A stretch of DNA of 64,000 nucleotides. Origin: an uncultured Aeromonadales bacterium (GTDB lineage Bacteria > Pseudomonadota > Gammaproteobacteria > Enterobacterales > Succinivibrionaceae). Within the stretch, counting starts at the first letter, position 1. Every line of letters begins with the position of its first letter. The stretch spans positions 16,104 through 80,103 of the forward strand of contig CACYPI010000003.1 in assembly GCA_902776275.1 (NCBI GenBank). The letters are read 5' to 3'. The notes under the pieces are model-generated. The model was given only the letters and a program-made list of their open reading frames with translations, did not search any database and was not told where the DNA came from. The position numbers were made by a program, and so were the translations under genes. Positions 33,013 to 42,401 of the stretch are shown here, one piece after another.

Positions 33013-33220
33013 CTGGGCCTCCCTCTCTCCCAATCTTGCGCAAGGGCCTGGCGCGCGGCCGTGCAGCGGCGGTGCGCAGGCGCGGCGCCTCACGGCGCTG
33101 CGCGTTGTATTGTATATTAAGGCACTGGCCTTTTCACCGCCGCCAAAAGTCGGCAGGAACAGGCGCTGCGCATCTTGAATTTCATGTACAACAGCAAGTT
33201 GGATCTAGGTTTTGGAAATT

Positions 33221-34738
33221 ATGTCCGGCATTTCTGACAATCTCTCTCACGTGCACGCCCAGATAGAGCGGGCAGCCTCATCCTCCGGCGCAACGCAGCA
33301 GGTCAAGCTCCTGTGCGTCACCAAGACCAAGCCCGAGGAGATGGTCGAGGAGGCCTACAAGTGCGGCGAGCGCCTGTTCGGCGAGTCCTACGCCGTCGAG
33401 GCCTCCGAGAAGATCGAGCACTTGAGGGAGAAGGGGTACAAGGACATAGTCTGGCACTTCATCGGCCCGATCCAGAAGAACAAGACCAGGCTCATCGCCG
33501 AGCACTTCGACGTCGTGGAGAGCGTCGACCGCCCGATCATCGCCGAGCGCCTCTCCGAGCAGCGCCCCGAGGGGATGAAGCCGCTTGAGGTCATGATCGA
33601 GGTGAACATCTCAGGCGAGGAGCAGAAGTCAGGCTGCGCGCCCGAGGACGTGGCCACCCTCGCCGCGCTCATCGCCTCGAAGAAGAACCTGTCGCTCACC
33701 GGCCTCATGGGCGTTGCCAAGGACACGGCCGACAAAGAGGAGATCGATGCCTCGTTCAAGCATCTGCGCGCAGTGTTCGACGAGCTCAAGAAGAGCTATC
33801 CGTCGCTTTCGGTCCTCTCCATGGGCATGACCCACGACATGGACATCGCCATCGCCGACGGCTCGACCGAGGTGCGCATCGGCACCGCCATCTTCGGGGC
33901 GCGCGAGTACGCGCGCCAGCGCCTGGACGACTCCAGGAAGATCGCCTTCATCGGCGGAGGCAACATGGCCTCCTGCATCTTCGAGAGCGTCAGGAAGAGC
34001 GCCAGCCCTCGCAATATCACCGTCTCAGGCCCGCACCTTGAGAAGCTCCAGCACTTCAAGGACGAGGGCGCGTCCGTGACCACGGACAACGCCGCGGCCG
34101 CCAGCTCATCTGGAATCGTGTTCCTGGGCGTCAAGCCGCAGGTGCTCACCGGAGTGCTCGAGGATCTCGCAAAGCGCGGCGTGGACTTCAAGGGCCGCCT
34201 CGTGATCTCGATGGCCGCCGGCTTCTGCCTCTCCTCGCTTGAGCGCCTGACGGGCTCTGACAGGATTGTGCGCATCATGCCCAACACCCCAGCCATGATA
34301 GGCCAGGGCGTCACGGCGCTGTGCTGCGGCAAGGGCGCCACCGCAGACGACGTCAAGCTCGTCAAGAACCTGCTCTCGGACATGGGCATGACCATCGAGG
34401 GCGACGAGAAGCAGCTTGACGTCATAGGCGCGGTCGCAGGCTGCGGCCCGGCCTTCGTCTACCGCTTCATGGAGGCGCTGGTCGCGCAGTCCGTGCGCAA
34501 CGGCATGGACGGCAAGGCCGCCCGCTCGATGGTCGAGCAGCTCGTTTCAGGCAGCGCCGCGATGGTCGTGAAGAACCAGGACAAGACCCTGGCGCAGCTG
34601 CGCGAGGCCGTGACCTCCAAGGGCGGCACGACCTACGCAGGACTTTGCAAGATGACCGAGGGCCACTTCGAGGATATGATGCAGTCCGTCATCGACGCGA
34701 GCCTTGCGCGCACGCTTGAGTTTGAGAAGATGTACTGA
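33221..34738 (+). CDS. YggS/PLPBP - pyrroline-5-carboxylate reductase fusion
   Basis: 505 aa in one uninterrupted frame. Residues 1 to about 233 are the PLP-binding homeostasis protein YggS: the PLP Lys is in LLCVTKTKP, followed by GERLFGESY, WHFIGPIQKNKTR, LSMGMTHDMDIAI and GTAIFGARE. Residues about 236-505 are ProC: dinucleotide loop IAFIGGGNMAS, FLGVKPQVL, RIMPNTPAMIGQGVTAL and VAGCGPAFVYRF, ending in TSKGGTTYAGL. ProC makes proline from pyrroline-5-carboxylate. The two are usually separate neighbours before yggT; here the stop is gone and they are joined by about five residues. ATG at 33221 is chosen over a TTG three codons earlier. Confidence 0.93.
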   Translation: MSGISDNLSHVHAQIERAASSSGATQQVKLLCVTKTKPEEMVEEAYKCGERLFGESYAVEASEKIEHLREKGYKDIVWHFIGPIQKNKTRLIAEHFDVVESVDRPIIAERLSEQRPEGMKPLEVMIEVNISGEEQKSGCAPEDVATLAALIASKKNLSLTGLMGVAKDTADKEEIDASFKHLRAVFDELKKSYPSLSVLSMGMTHDMDIAIADGSTEVRIGTAIFGAREYARQRLDDSRKIAFIGGGNMASCIFESVRKSASPRNITVSGPHLEKLQHFKDEGASVTTDNAAAASSSGIVFLGVKPQVLTGVLEDLAKRGVDFKGRLVISMAAGFCLSSLERLTGSDRIVRIMPNTPAMIGQGVTALCCGKGATADDVKLVKNLLSDMGMTIEGDEKQLDVIGAVAGCGPAFVYRFMEALVAQSVRNGMDGKAARSMVEQLVSGSAAMVVKNQDKTLAQLREAVTSKGGTTYAGLCKMTEGHFEDMMQSVIDASLARTLEFEKMY

Positions 34739-34771
34739 CGGCGCCGTGCGCCTTAACGGAAGGATGTTGAC

Positions 34772-35317
34772 ATGAACCTTGTGCTCCTCATTGGCGAGGC
34801 TGTAGTGATCCTCTTCGAGCTGCGCTCGATGATGCAGTCGTCGCCTGCCGACTACTACCACCCCTTCGTCCAGGCGATCGCGCGCATCACGCAGCCGGTC
34901 ATCGGGATCATGCCCTTCCGCCAGTCCCACCTGCGCGGGTTCTTCTACGCAGGCGCCCTCGTGGCGCTGATCTTCGCGCTGGTGTTCTGGGCGGTGATGC
35001 TGGCAGTCATGAATGGCGGACTTGCCGGAAGCTCCATTGCCTTCATCCCGGTGCTCGCCGTGATCATGTGCGTGAAGTGCTTCGGCTACCTCTTCCTGGG
35101 GCTGCTGCTCGTGGAGGCCATCACCTCATGGCTGCCCTCGACGAGGGGCGTGAGCTACCTGTGCGCCCAGATCACCTCGCCCCTGGTCGCGCCTATCCAG
35201 AAGATCATCCCGCCCATCGGCATGATAGACATCTCGCTGATGCTCATCATGATCGCCCTGTTCGCGCTAAACGGCCTCATGGCGAGGATGCTCGGAGCGC
35301 TCTGGCTCATCTTCTAG
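34772..35317 (+). CDS. yggT: YggT-family membrane protein
   Basis: 181 aa with four to five hydrophobic segments and the duplicated YggT pattern (ELRSMMQSSPADYYHPFVQAI and YLCAQITSPLVAPIQKIIPP). GGAAGGA precedes the ATG. The family is linked genetically to osmotic and potassium homeostasis and often follows yggS and proC. It starts 33 bp after the fused yggS-proC gene and is likely co-transcribed with it. Confidence 0.9.
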   Translation: MNLVLLIGEAVVILFELRSMMQSSPADYYHPFVQAIARITQPVIGIMPFRQSHLRGFFYAGALVALIFALVFWAVMLAVMNGGLAGSSIAFIPVLAVIMCVKCFGYLFLGLLLVEAITSWLPSTRGVSYLCAQITSPLVAPIQKIIPPIGMIDISLMLIMIALFALNGLMARMLGALWLIF

Positions 35318-35336
35318 CCCGCTTGCTTGAGACGCA

Positions 35337-35360
35337 GAGGCCCCGCAAATGCGGGGCCTC
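35337..35360. terminator. hairpin between yggT and parC
   Basis: Ten-bp stem GAGGCCCCGC/GCGGGGCCTC with loop AAAT between convergent genes. No real T run follows on either strand, so termination here is plausible but weak. Confidence 0.45.
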
Positions 35361-35437
35361 GTTGCATTGGCCGCATGGCTCCAGGAAAAGCCAGGGACGC
35401 CAATTGGCGCCCCTGCATGCCCTGGGACCTTGCCTGC

Positions 35438-37783
35438 TTACTCGAGCTTGAAGTCCATCAGGCCGTCGTCGCATGGCTCCTCCTGCTCCGACTGCTCCTC
35501 CTTCTCAGGCGGAACCAGCTCGATGGAATCGACCTTCTGGTAGCCGCGTGGCAGCACCTCGCCTGCGCGGGACCTCGAGGAGACCTTCTCCTCGAGCATC
35601 TTCGGGGTGAGGCGGAGGATCTTCTTGCCGGCGTGCAGCACGGCGGTCCAGCCCTCCGGCACCGGCGCCACGGCCGCGATGCCGTCGGCCCCGACCTCGA
35701 GGCGCGCGCTGGGGATGTTCATGAGCTTGTTGCCGCGCCCTGAGGAGAGCTCCGGCAGCTCTGAGGCGCGGTAGATCAGGATCCTGCCCTGGCGGCTCAC
35801 CGCCACGATGATGTCCTGCTTCGTGTCGGATAGGGCAAGCGGCGTGAAGATCCTAACCGGGCCTTCGGCCTTCACCAGCACCTTGCCCGCCTTCATGCGG
35901 GTGAGCAGCGCCGAGGCAGGGGCGATGAAGCCGTAGCCGCCTTCTGTAGCAACGAGGTAGTTCGCGCCCTCCTTGGGTATGAGCACGCAGAGCACCTTGT
36001 CCTCCGGGGCGATGGAGACCTTGGAAGACAATGGCTCGCCCTGGCCGCGGGCCGACGGCAGATCCCTGACGTCCACGTTGTAGACGCGCCCGAGCGCGGT
36101 GATGAAGGCCGCGGTATCCGAGGTCATGCCCGAGGCCTTGCCGAGGAAGGCGTCGCCGGTGCGGTAGGCGATGCCCTCTGCGGCGAAGTCGGCGCTCGAG
36201 GCTGCGCGGATCCAGCCCATCTTCGAGAGGATGACCGTGGCCGGGGTCGATGGCAGCAGATCCGCCTCGTTGACCGCCGCGGCGCTCTCATGCTCAGCCA
36301 GCGGGCTGATGCGGTCGTCGCCGTAGAGCTTGGCGTCCTCGGTTATCTCGCGCTTGATGAGCGTGCGGATGCGTGCATCGGAGCCAAGCAGGGTCTCGAG
36401 GCGCTTCTTCTCGGCCTCGAGCTTGTCCTTCTCGGCGCGGATCCTCATCTCCTCGAGGCGGGCCAGCTGCCTGAGCCTGGTGTCAAGGATGTAGTCAGCC
36501 TGCACCTCGTCGAGGCCGAATTTCGCCATGAGCTCCTTTCTGGGCTCATCCGAGGTCCTGATGATCCTGATGACCTCGTCGAGGTTCAGATAGGCGATCA
36601 TGAGGCCGTCTAGCAGGTGCAGGCGGTCGTTGACCTCGCCCAAGCGGTGCTCGAGGCGGCGCCTCACGGTCTGCGTGCGGAACACGAGCCACTCGGAGAG
36701 GATCTCCTTGAGGTCGCGCACCTTGGGGGCGCCGTCGAGGCCCAGGATGTTGAGGTTCACCCTGTAGGTGTTCTCAAGCGAGGTCATGGCGTAGAGGTAC
36801 TCCATGAGCTCCTTGACGTCAGTGCGGCGCGAGCGCGGGACGATGACTATCCTGCAAGGATCGTTATGGTCGGAGGCGTTCACGATGTCGGAGACCATCG
36901 GAAGCTTCTTCCTGGCCATGAGATCGGCGATCTCCTTCTCGATCTGCCCGCCCGAGACCTGGTAGGGCAGCGCCTTGATCACGATCCCGTCGCTCTCGAC
37001 CTTGTAGGTGGCGCGCATCCTGACGCTGCCGCGCCCGGTGGTGTAGATCTTCAGGAGCTCGCCGCGGTCGGAGGTGATCTCCGCCTTGGTCGGATAGTCC
37101 GGCCCCTTGACGTAGTCCATGAGCTCCTCGATTGTCGCGTCAGGGTGCTCGATGAGGTGGATCACTGCGGAGGCGACCTCACGCAGGTTGTGCGGGGGGA
37201 TGTCGGTGGCCATGCCCACGGCGATGCCGGTGGTGCCGTTGAGCAGGATGTTCGGCAGCCTCGCGGGCAGGTACTTCGGCTCGTCCACGGTGCCATCGAA
37301 ATTGGGTACCCACTCGACGCATCCGGTGTTGAGCTCGGAGAGCAGCACGTTGGAGTACGGGGTCAGGCGCGCCTCGGTGTAACGCATCGCGGCGAAGGAC
37401 TTCGGATCCTCGACGTCGCCCCAGTTGCCCTGCCCCTCGATGAGCGGGTAGCGGTAGCTGAAGGGCTGGGCCATCAGCACCATCGCCTCGTAGCACGCCG
37501 AGTCGCCGTGCGGGTGGTACTTGCCCAGCACCTCGCCTACGGTCCTCGCCGACTTGACGTGCTTGGCCTTGGGGCCGATGCCCAGCTTGGCCATGGCGTA
37601 GATGATGCGGCGCTGCACCGGCTTCATGCCGTCGGCGATCGACGGCAGCGCGCGGTCGCGGATCACGTTCATCGAATAGTTGAGGTAGGCGTCCTCGGCG
37701 AACTTCTGCAGCGCCAGGTGCTCGACGCCGTCGAGGCTCAGATCCTTTCCGTTGTTCTCGTTCTCGGCCATTCTCTGTTCCAT
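35438..37783 (-). CDS. parC: DNA topoisomerase IV subunit A
   Basis: 781 aa (E. coli 752). With ParE it decatenates daughter chromosomes. The catalytic Tyr lies in [10 protein letters not shown]. The quinolone-determining segment reads [16 protein letters not shown], with Ser and Glu at the positions where resistance changes occur, so the wild-type form is present. The C-terminal beta-pinwheel extends to about residue 745, followed by a very acidic tail ([13 protein letters not shown]). parE is not in the window. An alternative ATG four codons downstream is possible. Confidence 0.97.
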   Translation of the reverse strand: MEQRMAENENNGKDLSLDGVEHLALQKFAEDAYLNYSMNVIRDRALPSIADGMKPVQRRIIYAMAKLGIGPKAKHVKSARTVGEVLGKYHPHGDSACYEAMVLMAQPFSYRYPLIEGQGNWGDVEDPKSFAAMRYTEARLTPYSNVLLSELNTGCVEWVPNFDGTVDEPKYLPARLPNILLNGTTGIAVGMATDIPPHNLREVASAVIHLIEHPDATIEELMDYVKGPDYPTKAEITSDRGELLKIYTTGRGSVRMRATYKVESDGIVIKALPYQVSGGQIEKEIADLMARKKLPMVSDIVNASDHNDPCRIVIVPRSRRTDVKELMEYLYAMTSLENTYRVNLNILGLDGAPKVRDLKEILSEWLVFRTQTVRRRLEHRLGEVNDRLHLLDGLMIAYLNLDEVIRIIRTSDEPRKELMAKFGLDEVQADYILDTRLRQLARLEEMRIRAEKDKLEAEKKRLETLLGSDARIRTLIKREITEDAKLYGDDRISPLAEHESAAAVNEADLLPSTPATVILSKMGWIRAASSADFAAEGIAYRTGDAFLGKASGMTSDTAAFITALGRVYNVDVRDLPSARGQGEPLSSKVSIAPEDKVLCVLIPKEGANYLVATEGGYGFIAPASALLTRMKAGKVLVKAEGPVRIFTPLALSDTKQDIIVAVSRQGRILIYRASELPELSSGRGNKLMNIPSARLEVGADGIAAVAPVPEGWTAVLHAGKKILRLTPKMLEEKVSSRSRAGEVLPRGYQKVDSIELVPPEKEEQSEQEEPCDDGLMDFKLE

Positions 37784-37896
37784 TGCTTGTGCGGCGGAAG
37801 ATCCGCCGCGGGGCGCGCCGCGCCCCCATATTGCGCCGCAGGTAGCAGATGCGCATCAAATCGGGATTTTTGGGGGACGCGGTGCGGATACAACAT

Positions 37897-38036
37897 TATA
37901 ATATCTGTGCGATTTGCCTGCTCCCGCAGGCAGGCGCTGCAGCATCACCGCCTTCTTGGCGGATTACAAAAAGGCGGACCACCGCCAAGACAATATTGAT
38001 CCTGTTTTCAACAAAAGCACATCCAGGAGTGACGTT
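37897..38036 (+). promoter_or_regulatory. promoter -10 and structured leader of the L,D-transpeptidase gene
   Basis: TATAAT at 37897-37902 would start a leader of about 125 nt. It begins with a perfect hairpin TGCCTGC/GCAGGCA (37915-37932). Four G/C-rich segments follow: CCGCC (37948), GGCGG (37958), GGCGG (37973) and CCGCC (37982). Segment 1 can pair with 2 or, as CCGCCTT/AAGGCGG, with 3; segment 4 can pair with 3. This alternative pairing looks like a conformational switch, but no known riboswitch class is recognised. Confidence 0.4.
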
Positions 38037-38663
38037 GTGAAACGCTTAGCTTTCGGCCTTGTTTTTGCCGCCCTGATTTCGGGCACGGCCGCCGCAAGTA
38101 CATTCAAGCCCATCCCCATCGACCTCAAGTCCGCCGCTGTGAGCAGCGAGGTCCCCTACGACGAGGAGTTCGACTACACCAAGCTGGGGCGCATCAGCGA
38201 CCTGCCGCTTATGGCCGCTGGTTCGTCGGAGAGGAAGGGGATCGTCGACAAGGTGGTCGTCAACAAGCGCAACCACCAGATGTTCCTGATGTTCAAGGAC
38301 AAGGTGATCAAGAAGTTCTGGATCGCCCTTTCAGACCATCCGGTGGGAAAGAAGCAGTTCGAGGGCGACCGCAGGACTCCTGAAGGCACCTACACCCTCG
38401 ATTACATCAAGAACAACTCGAACTACTACAAGGCGTTCCACATCTCCTACCCCAATGCCAAGGACATCGCCAACGCCCGCGCCCACGGGGCGCGCCCCGG
38501 CGGGATGATCATGGTCCATGGGCAGCCGGCCTCTGGCGGCAAGTACCAGGAGACGGTTCAGCGCACCGACTGGACCAACGGCTGCATCGCCCTGCTCAAT
38601 CCCGATCTCGACCAGTTCATCTCGATGGTCGACGTCGGCACTCCGATCGTCATCAATCCTTGA
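38037..38663 (+). CDS. YkuD-domain L,D-transpeptidase
   Basis: 208 aa, GTG start with AGGAG 7 nt upstream; earlier codons in this frame lie in the leader. A signal peptide covers about residues 1-20 (ends TAAAS). The YkuD domain begins IVDKVVVNKRNHQMFLMF. The active-site region has a conserved His in MIMVHGQ and the nucleophile Cys in WTNGCIALLN. Such enzymes cross-link peptidoglycan 3-3, attach lipoproteins to peptidoglycan, or in the YafK subgroup cut that bond. The short WTNGCIAL form resembles the YafK-type branch, but the reaction cannot be decided from sequence alone. Confidence 0.85.
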   Translation: MKRLAFGLVFAALISGTAAASTFKPIPIDLKSAAVSSEVPYDEEFDYTKLGRISDLPLMAAGSSERKGIVDKVVVNKRNHQMFLMFKDKVIKKFWIALSDHPVGKKQFEGDRRTPEGTYTLDYIKNNSNYYKAFHISYPNAKDIANARAHGARPGGMIMVHGQPASGGKYQETVQRTDWTNGCIALLNPDLDQFISMVDVGTPIVINP

Positions 38664-38671
38664 TGGCGTGA

Positions 38672-38720
38672 AGGCGCGGCGCTGCCGCGCCTCAAGCCCC
38701 GCCGAGGTCACGGCGGGGCT
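38672..38720. terminator. two adjacent hairpins between convergent genes
   Basis: AGGCGCGGC/GCCGCGCCT (loop GCT, 38672-38692) and AGCCCCGCCG/CGGCGGGGCT (loop AGGTCA, 38695-38720). Neither is followed by a T run. They sit between the transpeptidase stop and the stop of the small minus-strand gene and probably act as a paired barrier. Confidence 0.45.
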
Positions 38721-38725
38721 CGCGC

Positions 38726-39085
38726 TCAGATCTCAAACCACTTGTCAGTGTCCGGGAACCACACCACGGTGCCCAGGTTGTCTAGCATCCCCTCCTCGGT
38801 GAGGTAGACGTCCGCGAGGTGCACGCGGTCACCGGACTTCTGGTCGTTCACGTAGAAGCCGACGCACGCCGCATCGCCCTCGCCTATGTCCTCCGGGTCA
38901 AGCTCGACCATCGCGGAATCTATCTCGCATTCGATCTCAGCGCCAGATGACGTGAGTTCCCTGAGCCTCTCATATCCTTTGGGATCGTTGGCGCTCAAGC
39001 TCTCCTCAGCGCTGTACTTGTAGAGCTTGAGCGCGTAGTCCACCATCTGCTCCGCCTGCTCGTCGGTAAGCTTGTCCACATTCAT
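38726..39085 (-). CDS. small acidic protein of unknown function
   Basis: 119 aa; the ATG at 39085 has GGAGG 6 nt upstream and an earlier in-frame start lacks support. I do not recognise a family. The N-terminal half is helical and acidic ([38 protein letters not shown]). The second half looks like beta strands ([28 protein letters not shown], in parts), ending [15 protein letters not shown]. No signal peptide or membrane segment. It lies downstream of the alpha operon but beyond a strong terminator, so it probably has its own promoter. Confidence 0.7.
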   Translation of the reverse strand: MNVDKLTDEQAEQMVDYALKLYKYSAEESLSANDPKGYERLRELTSSGAEIECEIDSAMVELDPEDIGEGDAACVGFYVNDQKSGDRVHLADVYLTEEGMLDNLGTVVWFPDTDKWFEI

Positions 39086-39127
39086 CCCTGGCCTCCTGTC
39101 TGCCCTGAACCTGCGTCCATGATAGCG

Positions 39128-39154
39128 AAAAAAAAGGATGCCTTGCGGCATCCC
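39128..39154 (-). terminator. terminator of the ribosomal/alpha operon
   Basis: On the minus strand GGATGCC/GGCATCC with loop GCAA is followed by eight T, 20 bp past the stop of the second alpha-subunit gene. A textbook rho-independent terminator. It shows that both alpha genes and rplQ belong to the same operon, which ends here. Confidence 0.92.
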
Positions 39155-39175
39155 TTCTTTACCTCCAGGAGAGGA

Positions 39176-40204
39176 TCAGTGTCCCGACGACACGTCGAGG
39201 TCCGCAGGCGGCCAGTTCTCCAGGCGCATGCCCAGGGAAAGCCCGCGCTCTGCGAGGACGTCCTTGATCTCGGTGAGCGACTTCTTGCCGAGGTTCGGGG
39301 TCTTGAGCAGCTCGACCTCAGTCTTCTGGACCAGATCGCCGATGTACTTGATCCCCTCGGTCTTCAGGCAGTTCGCCGAGCGGACGGTGAGCTCCAGATC
39401 CTCGACCGGGCAGATGAGCTTCGGGTCGATGAGCGGGCGGAGCGAGACGTCCTCTGCAGGGGCGACGCTGTTGCGGATGTCGAAGAAGGTGTTCAGCTGA
39501 TCGGCGAAGATGGTCGCCGCGATGCTGACCGCATTCTTCGGATCGATGGTGCCGTTGGTCTCGATGTTGAGGATCAGGCGCTCCTTGCCGTCGGAGATCG
39601 GCTCCTCGTGCACGGCGACATTGAGCACCGGGCAGTAGGAGGGATCGATGAGCAGGCGGCCGATGAAGCGCTCGTCGGCATTCTCGGTCGAAGGACGAGC
39701 GACCACCGGGCAGTACCCGCGGCCCTTGGAGACGTGCATGTGCATCTTGAGCACGGTCTTCTCATCGGTCAGATGGCAGATGACGAGATCGGGGTTCTTG
39801 ATGGAGACGCCGCCCGGGCAGATGATGTCGCCGGCGGTGACGGTGCCGATGCCGGACTTGTTGATCTCAAGCACCGGATCGTCGTGAAGCAGGCCTTCGA
39901 CAGCTACCGCGACTTCCTTGAGGTTTAAAAGAACAAGAAGAATGTCTTCCTGGATGCCTTCAACTGCACTGTACTCGTGGACCACGCCGTCAATCTCGAC
40001 CGACGAAATCGCGTAGCCGGGGATCGAGGAAAGCATGATGCGGCGGAGCGCCGTCCCGACAATGTGGGCGTACTCGCGCTCGAAGGGCTCAAGGACGACC
40101 CTGTAGCTGTTCTCAGCCACAGTCTGGACTTCCTTGATGTTCGGCTTTAAAGAATCGATATTCTGATCCAAGGTTTGACCCTCGTCTTGACAGTTGATTA
40201 GCAC
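39176..40204 (-). CDS. rpoA: RNA polymerase alpha subunit, form A (keeps the beta-contact face)
   Basis: 342 aa (E. coli 329), GTG start, 39 bp after rplQ. The C-terminal domain (about 265-332) is nearly standard, with RSANCLK (Arg275 = E. coli Arg265) and [20 protein letters not shown]. In the N-terminal domain the beta-contact part is kept: [10 protein letters not shown] (Arg54/55 = E. coli 44/45) and [15 protein letters not shown]. The opposite part is eroded. Where E. coli has [12 protein letters not shown], this has [12 protein letters not shown] with about four residues deleted. The usually invariant [11 protein letters not shown] helix reads [11 protein letters not shown]. It is a full-length expressed-looking gene, not a pseudogene. 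With form B it probably makes a heterodimer. Confidence 0.93.
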   Translation of the reverse strand: MLINCQDEGQTLDQNIDSLKPNIKEVQTVAENSYRVVLEPFEREYAHIVGTALRRIMLSSIPGYAISSVEIDGVVHEYSAVEGIQEDILLVLLNLKEVAVAVEGLLHDDPVLEINKSGIGTVTAGDIICPGGVSIKNPDLVICHLTDEKTVLKMHMHVSKGRGYCPVVARPSTENADERFIGRLLIDPSYCPVLNVAVHEEPISDGKERLILNIETNGTIDPKNAVSIAATIFADQLNTFFDIRNSVAPAEDVSLRPLIDPKLICPVEDLELTVRSANCLKTEGIKYIGDLVQKTEVELLKTPNLGKKSLTEIKDVLAERGLSLGMRLENWPPADLDVSSGH

Positions 40205-40243
40205 AAACCGGACACGGGCGCGGGTTGCCCCGCGCCCGGAGTG

Positions 40244-40675
40244 TTACTTGGCCTCGGCTTCAGCAGCGGGGGCTTCGGTCTTCTCAGCCTTGTCAGCCTT
40301 GGCAGGCTCGGCCTTGGCCGGACGGTCCACCAGCATGATGTAGCACACGGGGGCCTGATCGCCAGGGCGGCGGCCCGCCTTGAGGATGCGGGTGTACCCG
40401 CCAGGGCGGTTCGCGGAGAGCTTGGCGATGACGGTGAACAGCTTGTTCACGACAGCATCGTCGCGCAGGCGGGCGAAGGCGAGGCGGCGGTTGGCCACGG
40501 TGTCGACCTTGGCGAGGGTGATCAGGCGCTCGGCGAAGCCGCGCAGCGACTTGGCCTTGGGAACGGTGGTCTTGATCACTTCGTAGGTAAAGAGCGCATT
40601 GGCAAGGTTGCGGTACAGGGCCGCGCGATGAGCGGCGGTGCGGCCGAGGTGGCGGCCGGCTAAACGATGACGCAT
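40244..40675 (-). CDS. rplQ: 50S ribosomal protein L17
   Basis: 143 aa (E. coli 127). The family core is clear: [36 protein letters not shown] and [18 protein letters not shown]. The last 23 or so residues are an added Ala/Lys/Glu-rich tail ([20 protein letters not shown]). L17 lies near the polypeptide exit on the large subunit. It sits between the two alpha-subunit genes; normally a single rpoA precedes it and the operon ends with rplQ. Confidence 0.97.
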   Translation of the reverse strand: MRHRLAGRHLGRTAAHRAALYRNLANALFTYEVIKTTVPKAKSLRGFAERLITLAKVDTVANRRLAFARLRDDAVVNKLFTVIAKLSANRPGGYTRILKAGRRPGDQAPVCYIMLVDRPAKAEPAKADKAEKTEAPAAEAEAK

Positions 40676-40715
40676 TTCCTAATTCCTTTTGATAACAATT
40701 CGTTCAAACAATCGG

Positions 40716-41696
40716 TCACTTGAGCCCCGGAGGCGGCCAGTTGGCCACCCTCATGCCGAGGGAAAGACCTCTCTGGGCAAGGACGTCCTTGATCTCAGTG
40801 AGGGACTTCTTCCCGAGGTTCGGGGTCTTGAGCAGCTCGACTTCGGTACGCTGCACCAGATCGCCTATGTAAATGATGTTTTCAGCCTTGAGGCAGTTGG
40901 CGGACCTCACGGTCAGCTCCAGATCGTCCACAGGCTGCATCAGGATCGGATCGGGGAGCGGAGGAGCGGAAGGCTGGAGGGCCTGCTCGTCTATCTCGTC
41001 CTTGTTCACGATGTTGCTGATGCAATCCTTGAGGAGGTCGGACCCGCGCTTCAAGGCCTCGTCCGGAGCGATGACCCCGTTGGTCTCGATGTCGATCACC
41101 AGCCTGTCCAGATCGGTCCTCTGCTCGACGCGCGCGGACTCGATGCCGTACACAAAGCGGGTGACCGGGGTGTAGCTCGCGTCGATGAGGATGTCGTCCT
41201 CGGAGGACGGAGCCAGGTGCAGGTCGGAGGTCGAGAGCACGTAGCCATTGCCCGAGCTGATGCGGAGCTTCATCTCAAGCGCGGCCTTGTCGCCCTTGAG
41301 GGTGCAGACCAGCGCGTCAGGGTTGACGAAGGACACGCCCTCGGGGCACTCGAAATCGCCAGCCTTGACCGGGCCCTCGCCCTTCTTAGACACACTGGCC
41401 CAGACAGGAGAGGACAGGGGCTTGTCGGAACGGACCGCAAGGGTCTTGACGTTCATGACGACCTCGAAGATCGGCTCTGCGATGTCGGCCTTGACGTCAT
41501 TGATGCTCTTTACGCCATCGATGTGCATCGCGTCGACCGCGGTGCCCGGCATGGTCTTGAGCAGCACTCCGCTGAGCGCGGTGCCCAGGGTGTGGCCGAA
41601 GCCGCGCTCGAGGGGCTCGAGCACGACGTGGGCCGCGCTCGGAGAGACCTCGGTGAAATCGACCGGCTTCGGTTTGAGCAGTTCACAAACTGACAC
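40716..41696 (-). CDS. rpoA: RNA polymerase alpha subunit, form B (keeps the beta-prime-contact face)
   Basis: 326 aa, in the classic place between rpsD and rplQ. The C-terminal domain is standard (RSANCLK with Arg264; [20 protein letters not shown]). The N-terminal domain keeps [10 protein letters not shown] and [16 protein letters not shown] (189-202), the face that meets beta-prime in E. coli. It has lost the beta-contact signature: LRRILLSS is replaced by LSGVLLKT, so the key Arg45 is Gly, and the HEYSTKEGVQEDIL segment is [18 protein letters not shown]. The pattern is the mirror image of form A. I infer it occupies the alpha-II position of the core enzyme. Confidence 0.93.
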   Translation of the reverse strand: MSVCELLKPKPVDFTEVSPSAAHVVLEPLERGFGHTLGTALSGVLLKTMPGTAVDAMHIDGVKSINDVKADIAEPIFEVVMNVKTLAVRSDKPLSSPVWASVSKKGEGPVKAGDFECPEGVSFVNPDALVCTLKGDKAALEMKLRISSGNGYVLSTSDLHLAPSSEDDILIDASYTPVTRFVYGIESARVEQRTDLDRLVIDIETNGVIAPDEALKRGSDLLKDCISNIVNKDEIDEQALQPSAPPLPDPILMQPVDDLELTVRSANCLKAENIIYIGDLVQRTEVELLKTPNLGKKSLTEIKDVLAQRGLSLGMRVANWPPPGLK

Positions 41697-41748
41697 TAGA
41701 GTTACCCCACATTTACGTTAGGTGATGTTGGCGCAGCGGCCTTCACAA

Positions 41749-42372
41749 TTACTTCGAGTACAACTCGACGATGAGCTGTTCCTTGATGTCGGCAGGAAGC
41801 TCAGCGCGCTCAGGCTTGCTCTTGTAAGTGCCCTTCAGGTTGTCGGCGTCGACGTCGATCCAGGTCGGCTTGGTAGGACGCTGGCCGGAAAGGTCGAGGG
41901 CGGCCTTGATGCGGACCTGCTTCTTGGCCTTCTCACGCACTGCGATCACGTCGTTAGGCTGCACCTCGTAGGAGGGGATGTTCACGATGTGGTCGTTGAC
42001 GGTGATGGCCTTGTGGCTCACCAACTGGCGGGCCTCGCTGCGGGTCGAGCCGAAGCCCATGCGGTAAACGACGTTGTCGAGGCGGCCTTCGAGAAGCTGA
42101 AGCAGGTTCTCGCCGGTGTTGCCGGACATCCTGGCTGCCTTCTTGTAGTAATTGCGGAACTGGCGCTCCAGCACACCGTAGATGCGGCGAACCTTCTGCT
42201 TCTCGCGAAGCTGGACGCCGTAGTCGGAAAGGCGGGGCTTGTTTGCACCGTGCTGGCCAGGGGCGGTATCGAGCTTGCACTTGCTGTCGATAGCCTTAAC
42301 GCCTGACTTCAGGAAAAGGTCTACACCCTCACGGCGGCTTAATTTCAGGGCAGGGCCTGTGTACTTTGCCAT
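41749..42372 (-). CDS. rpsD: 30S ribosomal protein S4
   Basis: 207 aa (E. coli 206). S4 nucleates assembly of the 16S 5' domain and in E. coli represses the alpha operon by binding its leader. [16 protein letters not shown] and the S4 RNA-binding domain ([21 protein letters not shown]) are typical. Only one Cys is present in the N-terminal region, so this is the zinc-free form. It precedes the form B alpha gene by 52 bp. Confidence 0.98.
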   Translation of the reverse strand: MAKYTGPALKLSRREGVDLFLKSGVKAIDSKCKLDTAPGQHGANKPRLSDYGVQLREKQKVRRIYGVLERQFRNYYKKAARMSGNTGENLLQLLEGRLDNVVYRMGFGSTRSEARQLVSHKAITVNDHIVNIPSYEVQPNDVIAVREKAKKQVRIKAALDLSGQRPTKPTWIDVDADNLKGTYKSKPERAELPADIKEQLIVELYSK

Positions 42373-42401
42373 TTGTTTATCTCCAGAATCTTAGCTAACG
42401 G

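Noticed and set aside
36617..37999. 460-codon frame opposite parC
   Set aside because: Antisense shadow of a complete parC.
39176..40204. Form A alpha gene as a degenerating pseudogene
   Set aside because: The frame is intact over 342 codons, the C-terminal domain is strongly conserved, the beta-contact face is preserved and a strong terminator follows; losses are confined to one face.
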